From the NCBI RefSeq assembly GCF_024723735.1, contig NZ_JANQDU010000001.1, forward strand, positions 62,001 to 126,000: a stretch of 64,000 bases of DNA. The letters run 5' to 3'. Below the pieces are notes generated by a model. It saw only the letters and a program-made list of their open reading frames with translations. It did not search any database and had not been told where the DNA came from. Positions 33,575 to 42,978 of the stretch are shown in pieces. Source of the DNA: Frigidibacter sp. ROC022. GTDB lineage: Bacteria > Pseudomonadota > Alphaproteobacteria > Rhodobacterales > Rhodobacteraceae. Within the stretch, counting starts at the first letter, position 1. Each line of letters opens with the position of its first letter. The position numbers were made by a program, and so were the translations under genes.

Positions 33575-34885
33575 TCATACATGAGACCGGAGGATATTTC
33601 CAACCTCCTCTGCCGCTTCGAATTGCGGCATGTGGCCGACCCCGTCAAACAGGTGAAGCGCCATACGCCCCGGCGCCCTCAGGGCGTGCTTCCAGGGAAT
33701 GATGGCGTCGGCCTTGCCCCACAGGATGCGGGTCGGTGTCCGGATCCGCTCCAGCGCAGCGCGCAGATCAAACGCCTGCACCCCGTCCGGGAACAGCACG
33801 TCCGCCATGGCCGCCTGCGCGGCGCGCAGGTTGGCGTCACTGCGGGACTGCATCGCCAAGCGCGCGTATGCGTCTGTGATGAGGTCTTCATTGGCTACGA
33901 GGCTGCGCAACCAGGGCTTCAGGCTTTCGGTCCGTGTCGCCTTGCAGATACCACTCAACGCCTCGCCGTTGATCTGTGGACCAAGTCCCGCGGGCGCGAT
34001 GAGGTTGAGCGAAGCTAGCTGCCGTTCGCGAGTGTCGGCTAGAGCGATACAAAGCGCACCGCCAAGACTGTGGCCCAACAGGTGTGCCCTGTCGAGCTGA
34101 AGCGCATCGAAGGCCTGGCGAACCTCTCTTGCCAACATGGCGAAATCTCGGATACGCAGTTTCGGTGACCTGCCATGGCCCGGCAGATGTATGCGGATGA
34201 GCGGCCGGTGCCGCAGGGACGGTTCCAGCGGGGCCCAGGAGGTCGTGTCGTTGGCGAATCCGTGGATCATCAGGATCGGCGTGCCCTTGCCGCCCTTGCT
34301 GCGGGTGACAACCAGCGGGCCGGTTTCCGGGCGGAAGGTCGCGGGGGCCGATGGTGTGGTGAGGCCCTTAAGATATTCGCGCACGTCGAAAGCTTGCACC
34401 CGGCCGCGCGGGCCGGTGCCGTGCAGGCTGGCGAGGGGCACGCCCTCATCTCGGGCAAGCCTGCGAGCGGCTGGTGTGGCACGGATGCCTTCGCCCGCGC
34501 CATCAGCAAAGGCCATCTCGCGTTCGGTTTCCGGCTCGGGGTCGGCATCGGTGGACAGCGCTTCCGGCGCTGCCTCTGGATCGGGCAGGGGGCCCGCCGT
34601 CGGTTCGCCGACCGAGGCGAAAGAACTGGGTTGCTCTCCCACGTCTTCGCCTTCCGCATACAGCCAGGCGACCGCCTTGCCGATGGGAATTTCGGCGCCC
34701 TCGGGAGCGGCGTGGTGCAGTATGCCGCTGGCGGGGGCTTCGACCTCCATCGCGGCCTTGTCGGTTTCAATATCAAAGAGCGGATCGCCCTTTTCCACTC
34801 GGTTCCCAACAGCGACATGCCAGCACATGATCTTGCCACTCGCCATGTCCATGTCGACCTTGGGCATAATGACTTCGACGGGCAT
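33575..34885 (-). CDS. acoC: E2-like subunit: lipoyl domain, E1/E3-binding domain, alpha/beta hydrolase (AcoC-like)
   Basis: 436 residues from the ATG that shares one base with the E1beta stop. Domain 1 (about 1-80) is a lipoyl domain with the attachment Lys in FDIETDKAAMEV. Domain 2 (about 135-170) is a peripheral-subunit-binding domain, ATPAARRLARDEGVPL then LHGTGPRGRV. Domain 3 (about 195-436) is an alpha/beta hydrolase with ILMIHGFANDT, the nucleophile elbow GHSLGG and a late GHM His. This order is that of AcoC in acetoin dehydrogenase complexes rather than the CoA-acyltransferase fold of PDH E2. It should take a two-carbon acyl unit from E1. No E3 gene lies nearby; a housekeeping E3 could serve. 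Confidence 0.88.
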   Translation of the reverse strand: MPVEVIMPKVDMDMASGKIMCWHVAVGNRVEKGDPLFDIETDKAAMEVEAPASGILHHAAPEGAEIPIGKAVAWLYAEGEDVGEQPSSFASVGEPTAGPLPDPEAAPEALSTDADPEPETEREMAFADGAGEGIRATPAARRLARDEGVPLASLHGTGPRGRVQAFDVREYLKGLTTPSAPATFRPETGPLVVTRSKGGKGTPILMIHGFANDTTSWAPLEPSLRHRPLIRIHLPGHGRSPKLRIRDFAMLAREVRQAFDALQLDRAHLLGHSLGGALCIALADTRERQLASLNLIAPAGLGPQINGEALSGICKATRTESLKPWLRSLVANEDLITDAYARLAMQSRSDANLRAAQAAMADVLFPDGVQAFDLRAALERIRTPTRILWGKADAIIPWKHALRAPGRMALHLFDGVGHMPQFEAAEEVGNILRSHV

Positions 34886-35895
34886 CAAACACGCCCCTTC
34901 ACAATATCACGTGCCGCCGCAAGGATATCCGGCATCTGCGGTACAACCGCCTTTTCCAACTCGGGATTGTAGGGGATCGGGCACTCCGCGCCGCCCAACC
35001 GCACGATCGGCGCGTCGAGGAAGTCGAACGCATCGCTTTCCGCGACCATTGCCGAAATCTCGGCCCCCACACCAAGGGTCTTCACCCCTTCATAGACACA
35101 AATCAGCCGCCCGGTTTTGCGAACCGAGGAAAGCACGGTGTCGCGGTCCATCGGGCGCACGGTGCGCAGATCGATGACTTCGGCATCAATGTCGTCTGCC
35201 CTTAGCTGTTCGGCCGCCTCCATTGCTTTGTGTACCATGATCGAGGTGGCGACGATGGTCACATCCTTGCCGACCCTCCGGATCGCGGCCTTGCCGATGG
35301 GGGTGGTGTAATGACCTCCGGGCACCTGGCCCTTCATCTTGTAGAGGAGCTTGTGTTCGAAAATCATCACCGGATCGGGATCCGCGACCGCTGCAAGCAG
35401 CAAGCCTTTGGCATCCTCTGGCGTGCTTGGCTGCACGACCTTCAGGCCGGGCACGTGGCCGAGCCAAGCCTCGATGCTTTGCGAATGCTGCGCGGCTGCG
35501 CCTGTGCCGGACCCGGCCGGAAAACGCATGACCAGCGGTACCGACACCGACCCACCCAGCATGAAGCGGACCTTTGCGGCCTGATTGACGATCTGTTCCA
35601 TTGCCAGCGCGGCAAAATCCGAGAACTGGAATTCGAAGATCGGCTTGAGACCGGTCAACGCGGCCCCCACCGCCACACCGGCGCCGCCGAGCTCGGAAAT
35701 GGGCGTGTCCATCACCCGGTCGGTGCCGTATTTCTCGACGAGATCACCGGTCACCTGAAAGGCGCCGCCGTAGACACCGATGTCTTCGCCCATAAGCAGC
35801 ACCGACGGGTCGGCCTCAAGAGCGATGTCCATCGCTTCGCGGATAGCCTCGGCATAGGACAATTCGCGAATCTCGGGCTCGTTCTGGGCGTTCAT
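34885..35895 (-). CDS. acoB: Thiamine-dependent dehydrogenase E1 beta subunit (AcoB/PdhB-like)
   Basis: 336 residues from [20 protein letters not shown]; the ATG overlaps the E1alpha stop (ATGA) and is preferred to the long upstream frame. Landmarks: [37 protein letters not shown] and [18 protein letters not shown]-like [12 protein letters not shown]. The C-terminal transketolase part follows ([15 protein letters not shown]). With E1alpha it forms the ThDP active site. The family includes pyruvate, branched-chain and acetoin dehydrogenases; the AcoC-like E2 next door points to an acetoin-type substrate. Confidence 0.92.
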   Translation of the reverse strand: MNAQNEPEIRELSYAEAIREAMDIALEADPSVLLMGEDIGVYGGAFQVTGDLVEKYGTDRVMDTPISELGGAGVAVGAALTGLKPIFEFQFSDFAALAMEQIVNQAAKVRFMLGGSVSVPLVMRFPAGSGTGAAAQHSQSIEAWLGHVPGLKVVQPSTPEDAKGLLLAAVADPDPVMIFEHKLLYKMKGQVPGGHYTTPIGKAAIRRVGKDVTIVATSIMVHKAMEAAEQLRADDIDAEVIDLRTVRPMDRDTVLSSVRKTGRLICVYEGVKTLGVGAEISAMVAESDAFDFLDAPIVRLGGAECPIPYNPELEKAVVPQMPDILAAARDIVKGRV

Positions 35896-36908
35896 GCGGT
35901 GGCCTCCGTGGTGTAGACGTCGCGGGTCACTGCTTCGACCTTCGGGTCGGGGCCGTTGGTGGCAAACTCTATGGCGTCTTTGATGATTTTCTCTGCCTCG
36001 GCCTCGATGGCAGCCACGCCGTCTTCGGTAATGATATGATGCTCCATCAGCAGCTTGGCCATTGCGGGGATGGGATCGCGGCCCATCCATTCGTTGATCT
36101 CTTCCTTGGTCCGGTAGCGGTTGCGGTCAGACTTGGAATGCCCGCGCCAGCGGTAGGTGAGGTTCTCGACCAAGCTGGGCCCGTCTCCCGCACGGGCGCG
36201 TTCCACGGCAGCGTCCACGGCTTCGGTGACTGCCGAGAAGTCGTTGCCATCGACAGTGACGCCGGGCATCGAATAGGCCGCTGCCCGCTCGGCGATGTTC
36301 TTTACTGCAGTGGAGCGTTCGGTAGAAGTTGACATGCCGTATTTGTTGTTCTCGCACACGAAAACCACGGGCAGCTTCCAGATTGACGCCATGTTCAGAG
36401 CTTCGTGAAAGGCGCCTTCGTTGTTCGCGCCGTCTCCGAAGAAGCAGATCGTAACCGCGCCGGTGCCCAGTCGTTTGGCCGACAGCGCAGCACCCACGGC
36501 GATCGGCAGCCCGCCGCCAACGATACCGTTGGCACCAAGGTTGCCCTTGGAGGGATCGGCGATGTGCATCGAGCCACCGCGGCCCTTGCAATAGCCGGTT
36601 TCCTTGCCAAAGAACTCGGCAAACATCTTGCCAAGGTCTGCACCCTTGCCGACGCAATGGCCGTGGCCACGGTGGGTCGAGGTAATCTTGTCCTCGTCGG
36701 TCAGTGCCATGGTCGAGCCGATGGCCGAAGCCTCTTGCCCGATGCTAAGATGCATGGTTCCGTGGATAAGCCCCCGCATATAGCTGTCTTCGGCGCCTTC
36801 TTCGAATTTGCGTACAAGGTACATCTTCTTGAGGGCCTCGCGCAGCCGTTCGGGGCTGTACGCGCGGATGGCATACGGAAGGTTGGTATTCTGAGGCGTC
36901 TCAGGCAT
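35892..36908 (-). CDS. acoA: Thiamine-dependent dehydrogenase E1 alpha subunit (AcoA/PdhA-like)
   Basis: A 338-residue E1alpha. The ThDP motif runs from [20 protein letters not shown] to CENN (G-D-G through N-N), and [15 protein letters not shown] and [11 protein letters not shown] are the usual substrate-side loops. There is no phosphorylation-loop expansion. It overlaps the upstream reductase gene by eight bases and E1beta by four. In acetoin dehydrogenase this subunit attacks the carbonyl of CH3-CO-CHOH-R; 1-deoxy-D-xylulose 5-phosphate has the same CH3-CO-CHOH core. Confidence 0.92.
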   Translation of the reverse strand: MPETPQNTNLPYAIRAYSPERLREALKKMYLVRKFEEGAEDSYMRGLIHGTMHLSIGQEASAIGSTMALTDEDKITSTHRGHGHCVGKGADLGKMFAEFFGKETGYCKGRGGSMHIADPSKGNLGANGIVGGGLPIAVGAALSAKRLGTGAVTICFFGDGANNEGAFHEALNMASIWKLPVVFVCENNKYGMSTSTERSTAVKNIAERAAAYSMPGVTVDGNDFSAVTEAVDAAVERARAGDGPSLVENLTYRWRGHSKSDRNRYRTKEEINEWMGRDPIPAMAKLLMEHHIITEDGVAAIEAEAEKIIKDAIEFATNGPDPKVEAVTRDVYTTEATA

Positions 36909-38232
36909 CGAGCAGGTCCTTGCCGTAGATCATTTTGTCCTGACGCTTGCGCATTTCGAGCAACCGGGAATTTGGCAGACGCGCGTTGTGCGCAGTGATG
37001 AGCTGGCCCTTGCGGATCGGTGAGGTGACGACCGCACCAGTCAGCATGCCTGCAGGCAGCGCCTGTGCTTCCTGCGCGCGCCCGACTTCCATCGCCCAGG
37101 CGCGGTAGGTGTATTCCCCGATCTGGTCCAGCGTGTCTCCGGGGGCGAGGTCCTTCTTTGCCAGTGCGCAGGCCTCGACCACGGGCTTGTCCAGCGGCAC
37201 CATGTCTGCCTTGCCGTAGAGCACCGCGCGGGCGCAGGTCAGTGGTACTTCCAGCGATGTCAGGTGATAGGGGCGTATGAACTCGTAGTAGGGGCCGTCG
37301 CCCATCTTGAGATCCTTCATCCGCTCGTGGACGCGGGGGTGTTCCGCCTCGACGATGCAGAAGACTCCCGGGCTCACACCTTTGCCGATCGAAAAATCAA
37401 CCCGGCCGATGCCCGAAAGCAGCCCGCCGTCCTTTTCGGGGATCAGCACCTTGGCAAGTTCCTTGGGGCCTGCGGCAGGGCCGTGCATGCCATCTACGTC
37501 GGGGATGAGGCCGGTGGCGTTGCCGATGGCGGTCATTTCCACAGCTGTCTTGGAGCCGTCGACGAATTCCACCAGCAGGCGCGCGTTCATGTTCCGGCGC
37601 GTGGCTTCGTCCAAGTAGAGGTCTGGGGTGGCGTCGATGTTGAGCGGGTTGTTCTTGCCCTTGCCCGCGCATACGACCTTGTGGCCCATGGCAGACACAA
37701 ACTCGATGAGTTCCATGCAGGAAGACGGTTCGTCGCCCGCGCCGAGGCTGTAGACCACGCCAAGACGTTCCGCTTCGCGTCGAAGGTAGGCGCCGATAGT
37801 GATGTCCGCCTCGACGTTCATCATGACCAGGTGCTTGCCGTGCTCCATGGCGCGCAAGCCTATTTCCGCGCCAACGGCTGGGATGCCGGTGGCGTCAATC
37901 ACTACGTCAATCAGCCCCGAGTTGAGGATTGCGTCGGCATTGTCGGTGATTGCCACCTTGCCGTCTTCAATGGTCGCGTTGATTTCGTCGGAGGTAAGGG
38001 CATCACGGCTGTGCCCGTCGCCGCGATAGGCGATTTCGACCGCCTTGTGGGCATTGGGGGTCCGCAACTCCGAGATGGCGGCGACGTCCACGCCATCCAT
38101 CATGGCGGCGCGGGTCACGATGTCGGTGCCCATTTCTCCGGATCCGATAAGCCCGATGCGAACCGGTTTTCCGGCGGCACTGCGGGCAGCTAGATCCTTG
38201 GCCAGCCCCGTCAATGCGATATTCGAAGCCAT
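36901..38232 (-). CDS. COG4091/DRL-type NAD(P)-dependent reductase with C-terminal SAF domain
   Basis: A 443-residue protein. The N-terminus is a Rossmann domain (RIGLIGSGEMGTDIVTRAAM); the middle has DVVIDATGIPAVGAEIGLRAMEHGK and MNVEADITIGAYL; the C-terminus (about 370-430) is a SAF domain (LPAGMLTGAVVTSPIRKGQL). It is 'predicted homoserine dehydrogenase' COG4091, the family that includes DRL, the alternative DXP reductoisomerase of Brucella. It is first in the leftward operon (GGAGGAGGG ahead of the ATG), followed by an acetoin-dehydrogenase-like complex. I infer it converts a branched polyol phosphate such as MEP to DXP, the reverse of the biosynthetic step. Other dehydrogenase roles remain possible. 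Confidence 0.82.
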   Translation of the reverse strand: MASNIALTGLAKDLAARSAAGKPVRIGLIGSGEMGTDIVTRAAMMDGVDVAAISELRTPNAHKAVEIAYRGDGHSRDALTSDEINATIEDGKVAITDNADAILNSGLIDVVIDATGIPAVGAEIGLRAMEHGKHLVMMNVEADITIGAYLRREAERLGVVYSLGAGDEPSSCMELIEFVSAMGHKVVCAGKGKNNPLNIDATPDLYLDEATRRNMNARLLVEFVDGSKTAVEMTAIGNATGLIPDVDGMHGPAAGPKELAKVLIPEKDGGLLSGIGRVDFSIGKGVSPGVFCIVEAEHPRVHERMKDLKMGDGPYYEFIRPYHLTSLEVPLTCARAVLYGKADMVPLDKPVVEACALAKKDLAPGDTLDQIGEYTYRAWAMEVGRAQEAQALPAGMLTGAVVTSPIRKGQLITAHNARLPNSRLLEMRKRQDKMIYGKDLLDA

Positions 38233-38291
38233 ATTGGTACCCTCCTCCGGCGTCTTAGCTTGCGCCTAATGTGAGTGAACTTTTGCTATTA

Positions 38292-38380
38292 TGTCAATCA
38301 TAATGTTCTGGCGCGATGCCGGTCGGACAAAGACATATACATGTTTTTTGTTGACCTGCGTCGCGAAGCAGAACAATTAT
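38292..38380. promoter_or_regulatory. Divergent promoter region of the two block-2 operons
   Basis: Rightward: TTGACC (38351-38356) and AATTAT (38375-38380), 18 bases apart. Leftward: TTGACA on the minus strand (38297-38292), with only a poor -10. An imperfect inverted repeat between ACAAAGACAT (38328-38337) and ATGTTTTTTGT (38341-38351) overlaps the rightward -35 and is a candidate SorC operator. The whole 38233-38476 interval is A+T-rich against its surroundings. Confidence 0.45.
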
Positions 38381-38476
38381 GGTCTTGTGTATGATTTTGT
38401 TCACGCGGCCTCAGGGCCCTGCCCGGGAGGGGCACGGGGGAGAGGCCAGTACACGACCATCAAGGGAGGATACTCG

Positions 38477-40030
38477 ATGGATATCAGCGGAAATCTCTCA
38501 CGGCGCTCGTTCATGAAGAGCTCATCGGCCTGCGGCATCATTGCGGCAAGCGCGGGCTGGACAGGGCGCGGCCTGGCCCAAGGGTCTTTGCCGGACCCGC
38601 AGAGCATCCTGAACGAAATCTCGATCGCAAAATACGTACGCCAGGACTATCAGGACCTTTACGGCATGTCCGACGACAGGCCGATCTGGGACAATTCCAA
38701 GGACTGGATTCGCACCGTCGATTGGGAAGAGGTTCGCGCGCAGCTTGCGGGCACAACGGTGCGCTTTGCGGTCGGTGCCGCAGATGCGGAATCAGCTGCC
38801 GACGGGCTGGTCCCGTTCGAGCAACTCTCGGGCATCAAGGTCGAGTTGGTGCCGATTCCTGATGACAGTTTCTATGACAAGGCGCTGGCTGAATTCATCT
38901 CGGGAAATGCCGCCTTTGACGCGCTTCAGTTCTTTTCGCCGTGGATTGGCGATTTCGCTGCGCCGGGCTTCCTCCATCCGCTTCAGGACTTTGCCGACAA
39001 ATGGAACCTGCCGCTGGATGATTTCTACGACACCTACCGGCTCAACTACGGCTACTTCAACGGCGAAATGTACGGCATCCCCTTCGACTGCGACGTGCAG
39101 ATGGTCCACCTGCGCAAGAGCTATGTCGAGCAAGTTCTTGGTGGCCCTATCGACCTTGCACAATCGGTGCCGACTTATGACGAACTGATCCGCCTATCCG
39201 GCGAGTTGAACAATATCGAACCTGGCGTATCGGGCGTGGGCCTGATGTGCGCGCCCGGCATGTGGTCGACCTATACTTGGGAACATATCTCGGCGCAGGC
39301 AGGTATGATGCTCTTCGACGAAAACTGGGAGCCGATCTTCAATGGCGACGCCGGCCAAAAGGGCATGGATATCATCATGGCCTTGTCCAAGAACGCCAAC
39401 GAAGGTTTTGCGGGATCCGGCTGGTCGGAAAACCGCGCGGGCTGGCTAGGCGGGCAGGTCGCAACCAACATCAGCTGGCAGGACAGCGGCACCCAGGCCA
39501 TGCGCCCAGACCAGAGCCAGATCGTAGGCGATTTCGTCACCATCTACGAGCCGCGGATATCAAATGGCCGGTTCGCACCGCCTAACGTCGCGGGGTCGAC
39601 CTCCTGCGTGGCGGCGTCGGCGCAAAACCCGGAAGGGGCGTTCCTGATGCTGGCATTTCTGACCACCGCGTCGATCATGGCGATGAACGAGGCCAACGCC
39701 AACGGCGTGGCTCCGGGGTATAAGTCCGTGCTTCGGAATCCCAACCTGCAAGCAGTGTCGCAACCTGCGAAGGTCTGGGGCGAAAGCCTCGAGCACGCCT
39801 GGTGCGCCCCGCGCATTCCCGGCGCTTTCCCCATTGAGCAGGCGATTGGCAACGAGATCAACCGCGCCGTGGTCGGCCAGATCTCTGGCAAGGAAGCGCT
39901 CGACAACGCTGCAGCAGCGGTGCGCGACATCATGGCTTCGAACGGGTTCTATCAAGGCGCTGACCCGGTCGAATATGCCTCTGTACTGCCCGGCCTCTAC
40001 GTCGGCGAAGGACGCGACCTGCCCTTCTGA
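38477..40030 (+). CDS. Sugar ABC transporter substrate-binding protein, Tat-exported
   Basis: 517 residues from ATG 38477 (GGGAGGA six bases upstream). The N-terminus NLSRRSFMKSSSACGIIAAS is a twin-arginine signal, so the protein folds before export. The mature part is a family 1 solute-binding protein, long for its class, with LAEFISGNAAFDALQFFSPW, EMYGIPFDCDVQMVHLRKS and EGAFLMLAFLTTASIMAMNE. CUT1-type binders of polyols and sugars of this length are common in Rhodobacteraceae. It begins the rightward operon, ahead of two permeases and an ATPase. Confidence 0.88.
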   Translation: MDISGNLSRRSFMKSSSACGIIAASAGWTGRGLAQGSLPDPQSILNEISIAKYVRQDYQDLYGMSDDRPIWDNSKDWIRTVDWEEVRAQLAGTTVRFAVGAADAESAADGLVPFEQLSGIKVELVPIPDDSFYDKALAEFISGNAAFDALQFFSPWIGDFAAPGFLHPLQDFADKWNLPLDDFYDTYRLNYGYFNGEMYGIPFDCDVQMVHLRKSYVEQVLGGPIDLAQSVPTYDELIRLSGELNNIEPGVSGVGLMCAPGMWSTYTWEHISAQAGMMLFDENWEPIFNGDAGQKGMDIIMALSKNANEGFAGSGWSENRAGWLGGQVATNISWQDSGTQAMRPDQSQIVGDFVTIYEPRISNGRFAPPNVAGSTSCVAASAQNPEGAFLMLAFLTTASIMAMNEANANGVAPGYKSVLRNPNLQAVSQPAKVWGESLEHAWCAPRIPGAFPIEQAIGNEINRAVVGQISGKEALDNAAAAVRDIMASNGFYQGADPVEYASVLPGLYVGEGRDLPF

Positions 40031-40071
40031 GGGCATACTTTTGGGCCAAGGACAGTGCAAAGGAGCTCATC

Positions 40072-41016
40072 ATGAGCAACTCCTCCCTGCCGGCGTCCGG
40101 GGCGGCGACAGCCGCCCCGGGCAATTCGGCGCGACCCGCTTTCAAGCGCCGCAGCAAGCGTCTGAAGGCCGCCTTGCCATACTTGCTGGTGGCGCCTGCG
40201 GTTCTCTACCTGCTGCTGATAACGCTCTATCCGGGGGTCTACGCGATCATCCAGAGCTTCCACCAGGTGAAGTTTGGTCCGTGGCGGCCGATCGGCTTGG
40301 GAAATTACGAGAAGCTGCTCACCGACTACCAGTTCTGGGGGGCTCTCTGGAACACGCTTGTTATCGGCTCGATCAGCTTGGTGTTGCAATGCGTGCTGGC
40401 GCTGGCGCTGGCGTTCTACGCGTACCGGGATCCCTGGGTGAAGGGCTGGAGGATCATCTTCCTTATTCCTATGCTGTTCATGCCCTCGGCGGTGGCCTTC
40501 ATCTACAAGCTGTTCTTCCTTGATGGCCGAGTGTTCGCAGACATTCTGATGAAACTGGGGCTGGTGGATGGAAACATCGCCTTCCAGTCATCTATCTGGA
40601 TGAGCAGGGTGATCTTGATTCTTGCCGACGTGTGGCAATGGACACCTTTTCTGTTCATCATCTTCGTTGCTGGCCTTCAGGGGCAGGATGAAGAAGTCGA
40701 AGAGGCCGCCAGGTTGGACGGCGCATCGTGGTACGCGATCTTCTGGAATATCTCGCTGCCAATGATGAAACCGATCATCGCCGTAGCGCTGATTTTGCGG
40801 GCGATCGACATCACCACGATGTTCACCAACGTCTTCATCATCACCAAGGGTGGTCCTGCCTTTGGCACTGAGACGATCAGCTATTTCATCTATCGCACCG
40901 GCTTCAAATTCTTCAATTTCGGCTATGCCTCGGCTGCGTCGGTGATCATGCTGATCATTACCATTCTCGTCGCGCAGCTTGTCGTGAAGCGCGCATTCGT
41001 GTCGTCGAGGAGCTGA
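40072..41016 (+). CDS. Sugar ABC transporter permease 1 (CUT1, UgpA/MalF-like)
   Basis: A 314-residue permease preceded by AAGGAG eight bases before the ATG. Six membrane segments are expected; the EAA loop is EEVEEAARLDGASWYAIFWN with downstream ISLPMMKP. The N-terminal cytoplasmic tail is rich in Ala/Pro and basic residues (FKRRSKRLKAALPYLL). It forms the channel with the next gene product, three bases away. Confidence 0.92.
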   Translation: MSNSSLPASGAATAAPGNSARPAFKRRSKRLKAALPYLLVAPAVLYLLLITLYPGVYAIIQSFHQVKFGPWRPIGLGNYEKLLTDYQFWGALWNTLVIGSISLVLQCVLALALAFYAYRDPWVKGWRIIFLIPMLFMPSAVAFIYKLFFLDGRVFADILMKLGLVDGNIAFQSSIWMSRVILILADVWQWTPFLFIIFVAGLQGQDEEVEEAARLDGASWYAIFWNISLPMMKPIIAVALILRAIDITTMFTNVFIITKGGPAFGTETISYFIYRTGFKFFNFGYASAASVIMLIITILVAQLVVKRAFVSSRS

Positions 41017-41019
41017 CCC

Positions 41020-41865
41020 ATGGCATCCCAACGGAAAAGATCCAAGGGCGAGAGCCTGACGCTTCGTTACCTGATCCTTGGTGGATGGGCATTGTTCTGC
41101 CTCGCACCCGTGCTGTGGTTTCTATCCATCGGGTTGCGCCCGCGGATCGAAATCATTACGCCGCAGCCGATCTACATCCCCAGCTTCTCTCTTGATGCCT
41201 GGCATATGATCTGGGACGACTGGCCGATGGCGGCCTATCTGCGCAACTCGGTCGCGGCAATCATCGGGTCTGTGATCATTGACTTGGTGTTGGCAATCCC
41301 GGCGGCCTATTCGTTGGCACGCTTCCGCTACAGGGGCCGCGATGACATCGGCTTTTATATCCTGTCCACCCGGATGATGGCCCCGGCCATCGTTGCCGTG
41401 CCGATCTTCTTTCTGTTCCGCAATCTCGGGCTGCTCGACACGATCTGGGCACTGATGCTGATCTACGCCGCGATCAACCTGAGCTTCGTCACCTGGATTA
41501 TCCGCAGTTACATGCTGGACATCCCCAAGGAACTCGAGGACGCCGCCAAGACTGACGGAGCGGGCGAGATCCGCATTCTGTGGGAAATCATCATCCCCGC
41601 CGTCCTTCCGGGGATCATCACGGCGTCGGTGATTGCCATGATCTTCGCGATCAACGAGTTCCTGTTCACACTTCTCATTGCCTCGACCCCGGACGCCTAC
41701 ACCATGTCTGTCGCCCTATCGAATTTCACCGGCGGGTCTGACGGGGTCATCTACAACGCAATTGCACTTGTCGCCTTCCTAGCCTTCGTGCCGGTCTTTC
41801 TGGTGGTTGTCGCCATCCAGAAGCACCTGTCGCGCGGGCTGACAATGGGCGCGGTGAAAGGGTAA
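41020..41865 (+). CDS. Sugar ABC transporter permease 2 (CUT1, UgpE/MalG-like)
   Basis: A 281-residue permease, partner of the preceding gene. EAA loop: LEDAAKTDGAGEIRILWEIIIP, with the P-Y/R-like sequence around LYAAINLSF-type helices (LMLIYAAINLSFVTWIIRSY). Six hydrophobic segments can be counted. The gene ends five bases before the ATPase start. Confidence 0.92.
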   Translation: MASQRKRSKGESLTLRYLILGGWALFCLAPVLWFLSIGLRPRIEIITPQPIYIPSFSLDAWHMIWDDWPMAAYLRNSVAAIIGSVIIDLVLAIPAAYSLARFRYRGRDDIGFYILSTRMMAPAIVAVPIFFLFRNLGLLDTIWALMLIYAAINLSFVTWIIRSYMLDIPKELEDAAKTDGAGEIRILWEIIIPAVLPGIITASVIAMIFAINEFLFTLLIASTPDAYTMSVALSNFTGGSDGVIYNAIALVAFLAFVPVFLVVVAIQKHLSRGLTMGAVKG

Positions 41866-41870
41866 CGACA

Positions 41871-42920
41871 ATGGCACGTATCGAACTGACCGAAATCCAG
41901 AAAAGCTGGGGCCCCATAATAGGGGTGCGCGATGTCAATATCGAGATCGCCGACGAGGAGTTCGTCGTTTTCCTTGGCCCGTCGGGCTGCGGCAAGACCA
42001 CTACCATGCGGATGATCGCCGGCCTAGAGGATCCTTCCGAGGGGCGCATCGTGATGGATGGCGAGGTGATGAACGACATAGACGCGCGTGACCGCGACGT
42101 GGCCATGGTCTTTCAGGGTTACGCGCTGTACCCCAACATGACCATCTACGAGAATATCCGCTTCCCGCTGCGTATGCGTGGTGTGCCGCGCGACCAGCAC
42201 GAGGGCAAGGTGAGACGCGCGGCCGAACTCGTGGAGCTGACCGACTACCTCGATCGCAAGCCGGGGGCGCTCTCGGGAGGTCAGCGGCAGCGGGCGGCGC
42301 TGGCCCGCGCGATCGTGCGCCAGCCGCAGGTCTTCCTGATGGACGAACCTCTGTCGAACCTTGACGCGAAATTGCGGCAGGCCATGCGGGTGCAGATCAA
42401 ACACATACAGCGCGAACTGAAGATCACCACCGTCTATGTGACACATGACCAGATTGAGGCGATGACCCTCGCCGACCGCATCGTGATCATGGACAAGGGG
42501 GCGATTCAGCAGATCGGCACGCCGGACCAGATCTACAACGATCCGGCCAACACCTTCGTGGCCGGCTTCATCGGGTCTCCGCCCATGAATCTGGTCGAAG
42601 GCGCGCTTGAGGGCGGCACCTTTCGTGCGCCGGGAATCGAAGTTGGAAACCTGCCCACCCGCCATTCCGGCGCTGTTACGCTGGGTGTACGCCCCGAGGA
42701 TTGTACCGTCGCAGGCATGTCGTCCCACCTGTCGGGCACGGTCTATGGTGTTGAGCCCACTGGCGACATAACCTACCTGACACTCAAAGCTGGTGAGAAA
42801 CTCGTAGAAGTCAAAGCCGACCGAGACTACCGCGCCCCGCTCAACAAACCCGAGACAGTCGCTTTCGATCCGTCGCGGATTCATCTCTTCGACACAGCCA
42901 CCGGGCAGAGGCTAAGCTGA
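41871..42920 (+). CDS. Sugar ABC transporter ATP-binding protein (UgpC/MalK-like)
   Basis: A 349-residue MalK-type ATPase with Walker A GPSGCGKTT, Q-loop QGYALYPNMTI, signature LSGGQRQR, Walker B VFLMDEPLSNLD and switch VTHDQIEAMTLADR. The C-terminal TOBE/OB region (GSPPMNLVEG, LGVRPEDCTV, YGVEPTGDITYLTLKAGE) is typical of CUT1 systems. It completes the importer of the rightward operon. Confidence 0.94.
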   Translation: MARIELTEIQKSWGPIIGVRDVNIEIADEEFVVFLGPSGCGKTTTMRMIAGLEDPSEGRIVMDGEVMNDIDARDRDVAMVFQGYALYPNMTIYENIRFPLRMRGVPRDQHEGKVRRAAELVELTDYLDRKPGALSGGQRQRAALARAIVRQPQVFLMDEPLSNLDAKLRQAMRVQIKHIQRELKITTVYVTHDQIEAMTLADRIVIMDKGAIQQIGTPDQIYNDPANTFVAGFIGSPPMNLVEGALEGGTFRAPGIEVGNLPTRHSGAVTLGVRPEDCTVAGMSSHLSGTVYGVEPTGDITYLTLKAGEKLVEVKADRDYRAPLNKPETVAFDPSRIHLFDTATGQRLS

Positions 42921-42978
42921 CCCAGGTGGTCCCCGTACAGAGGTGGAACTGCAGGAGAAAGACGCAGGAGGAGACATC

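Noticed and set aside
36901-38232. Biosynthetic homoserine dehydrogenase
   Set aside because: The SAF domain and the catabolic operon do not fit threonine biosynthesis; COG4091/DRL is the better family.
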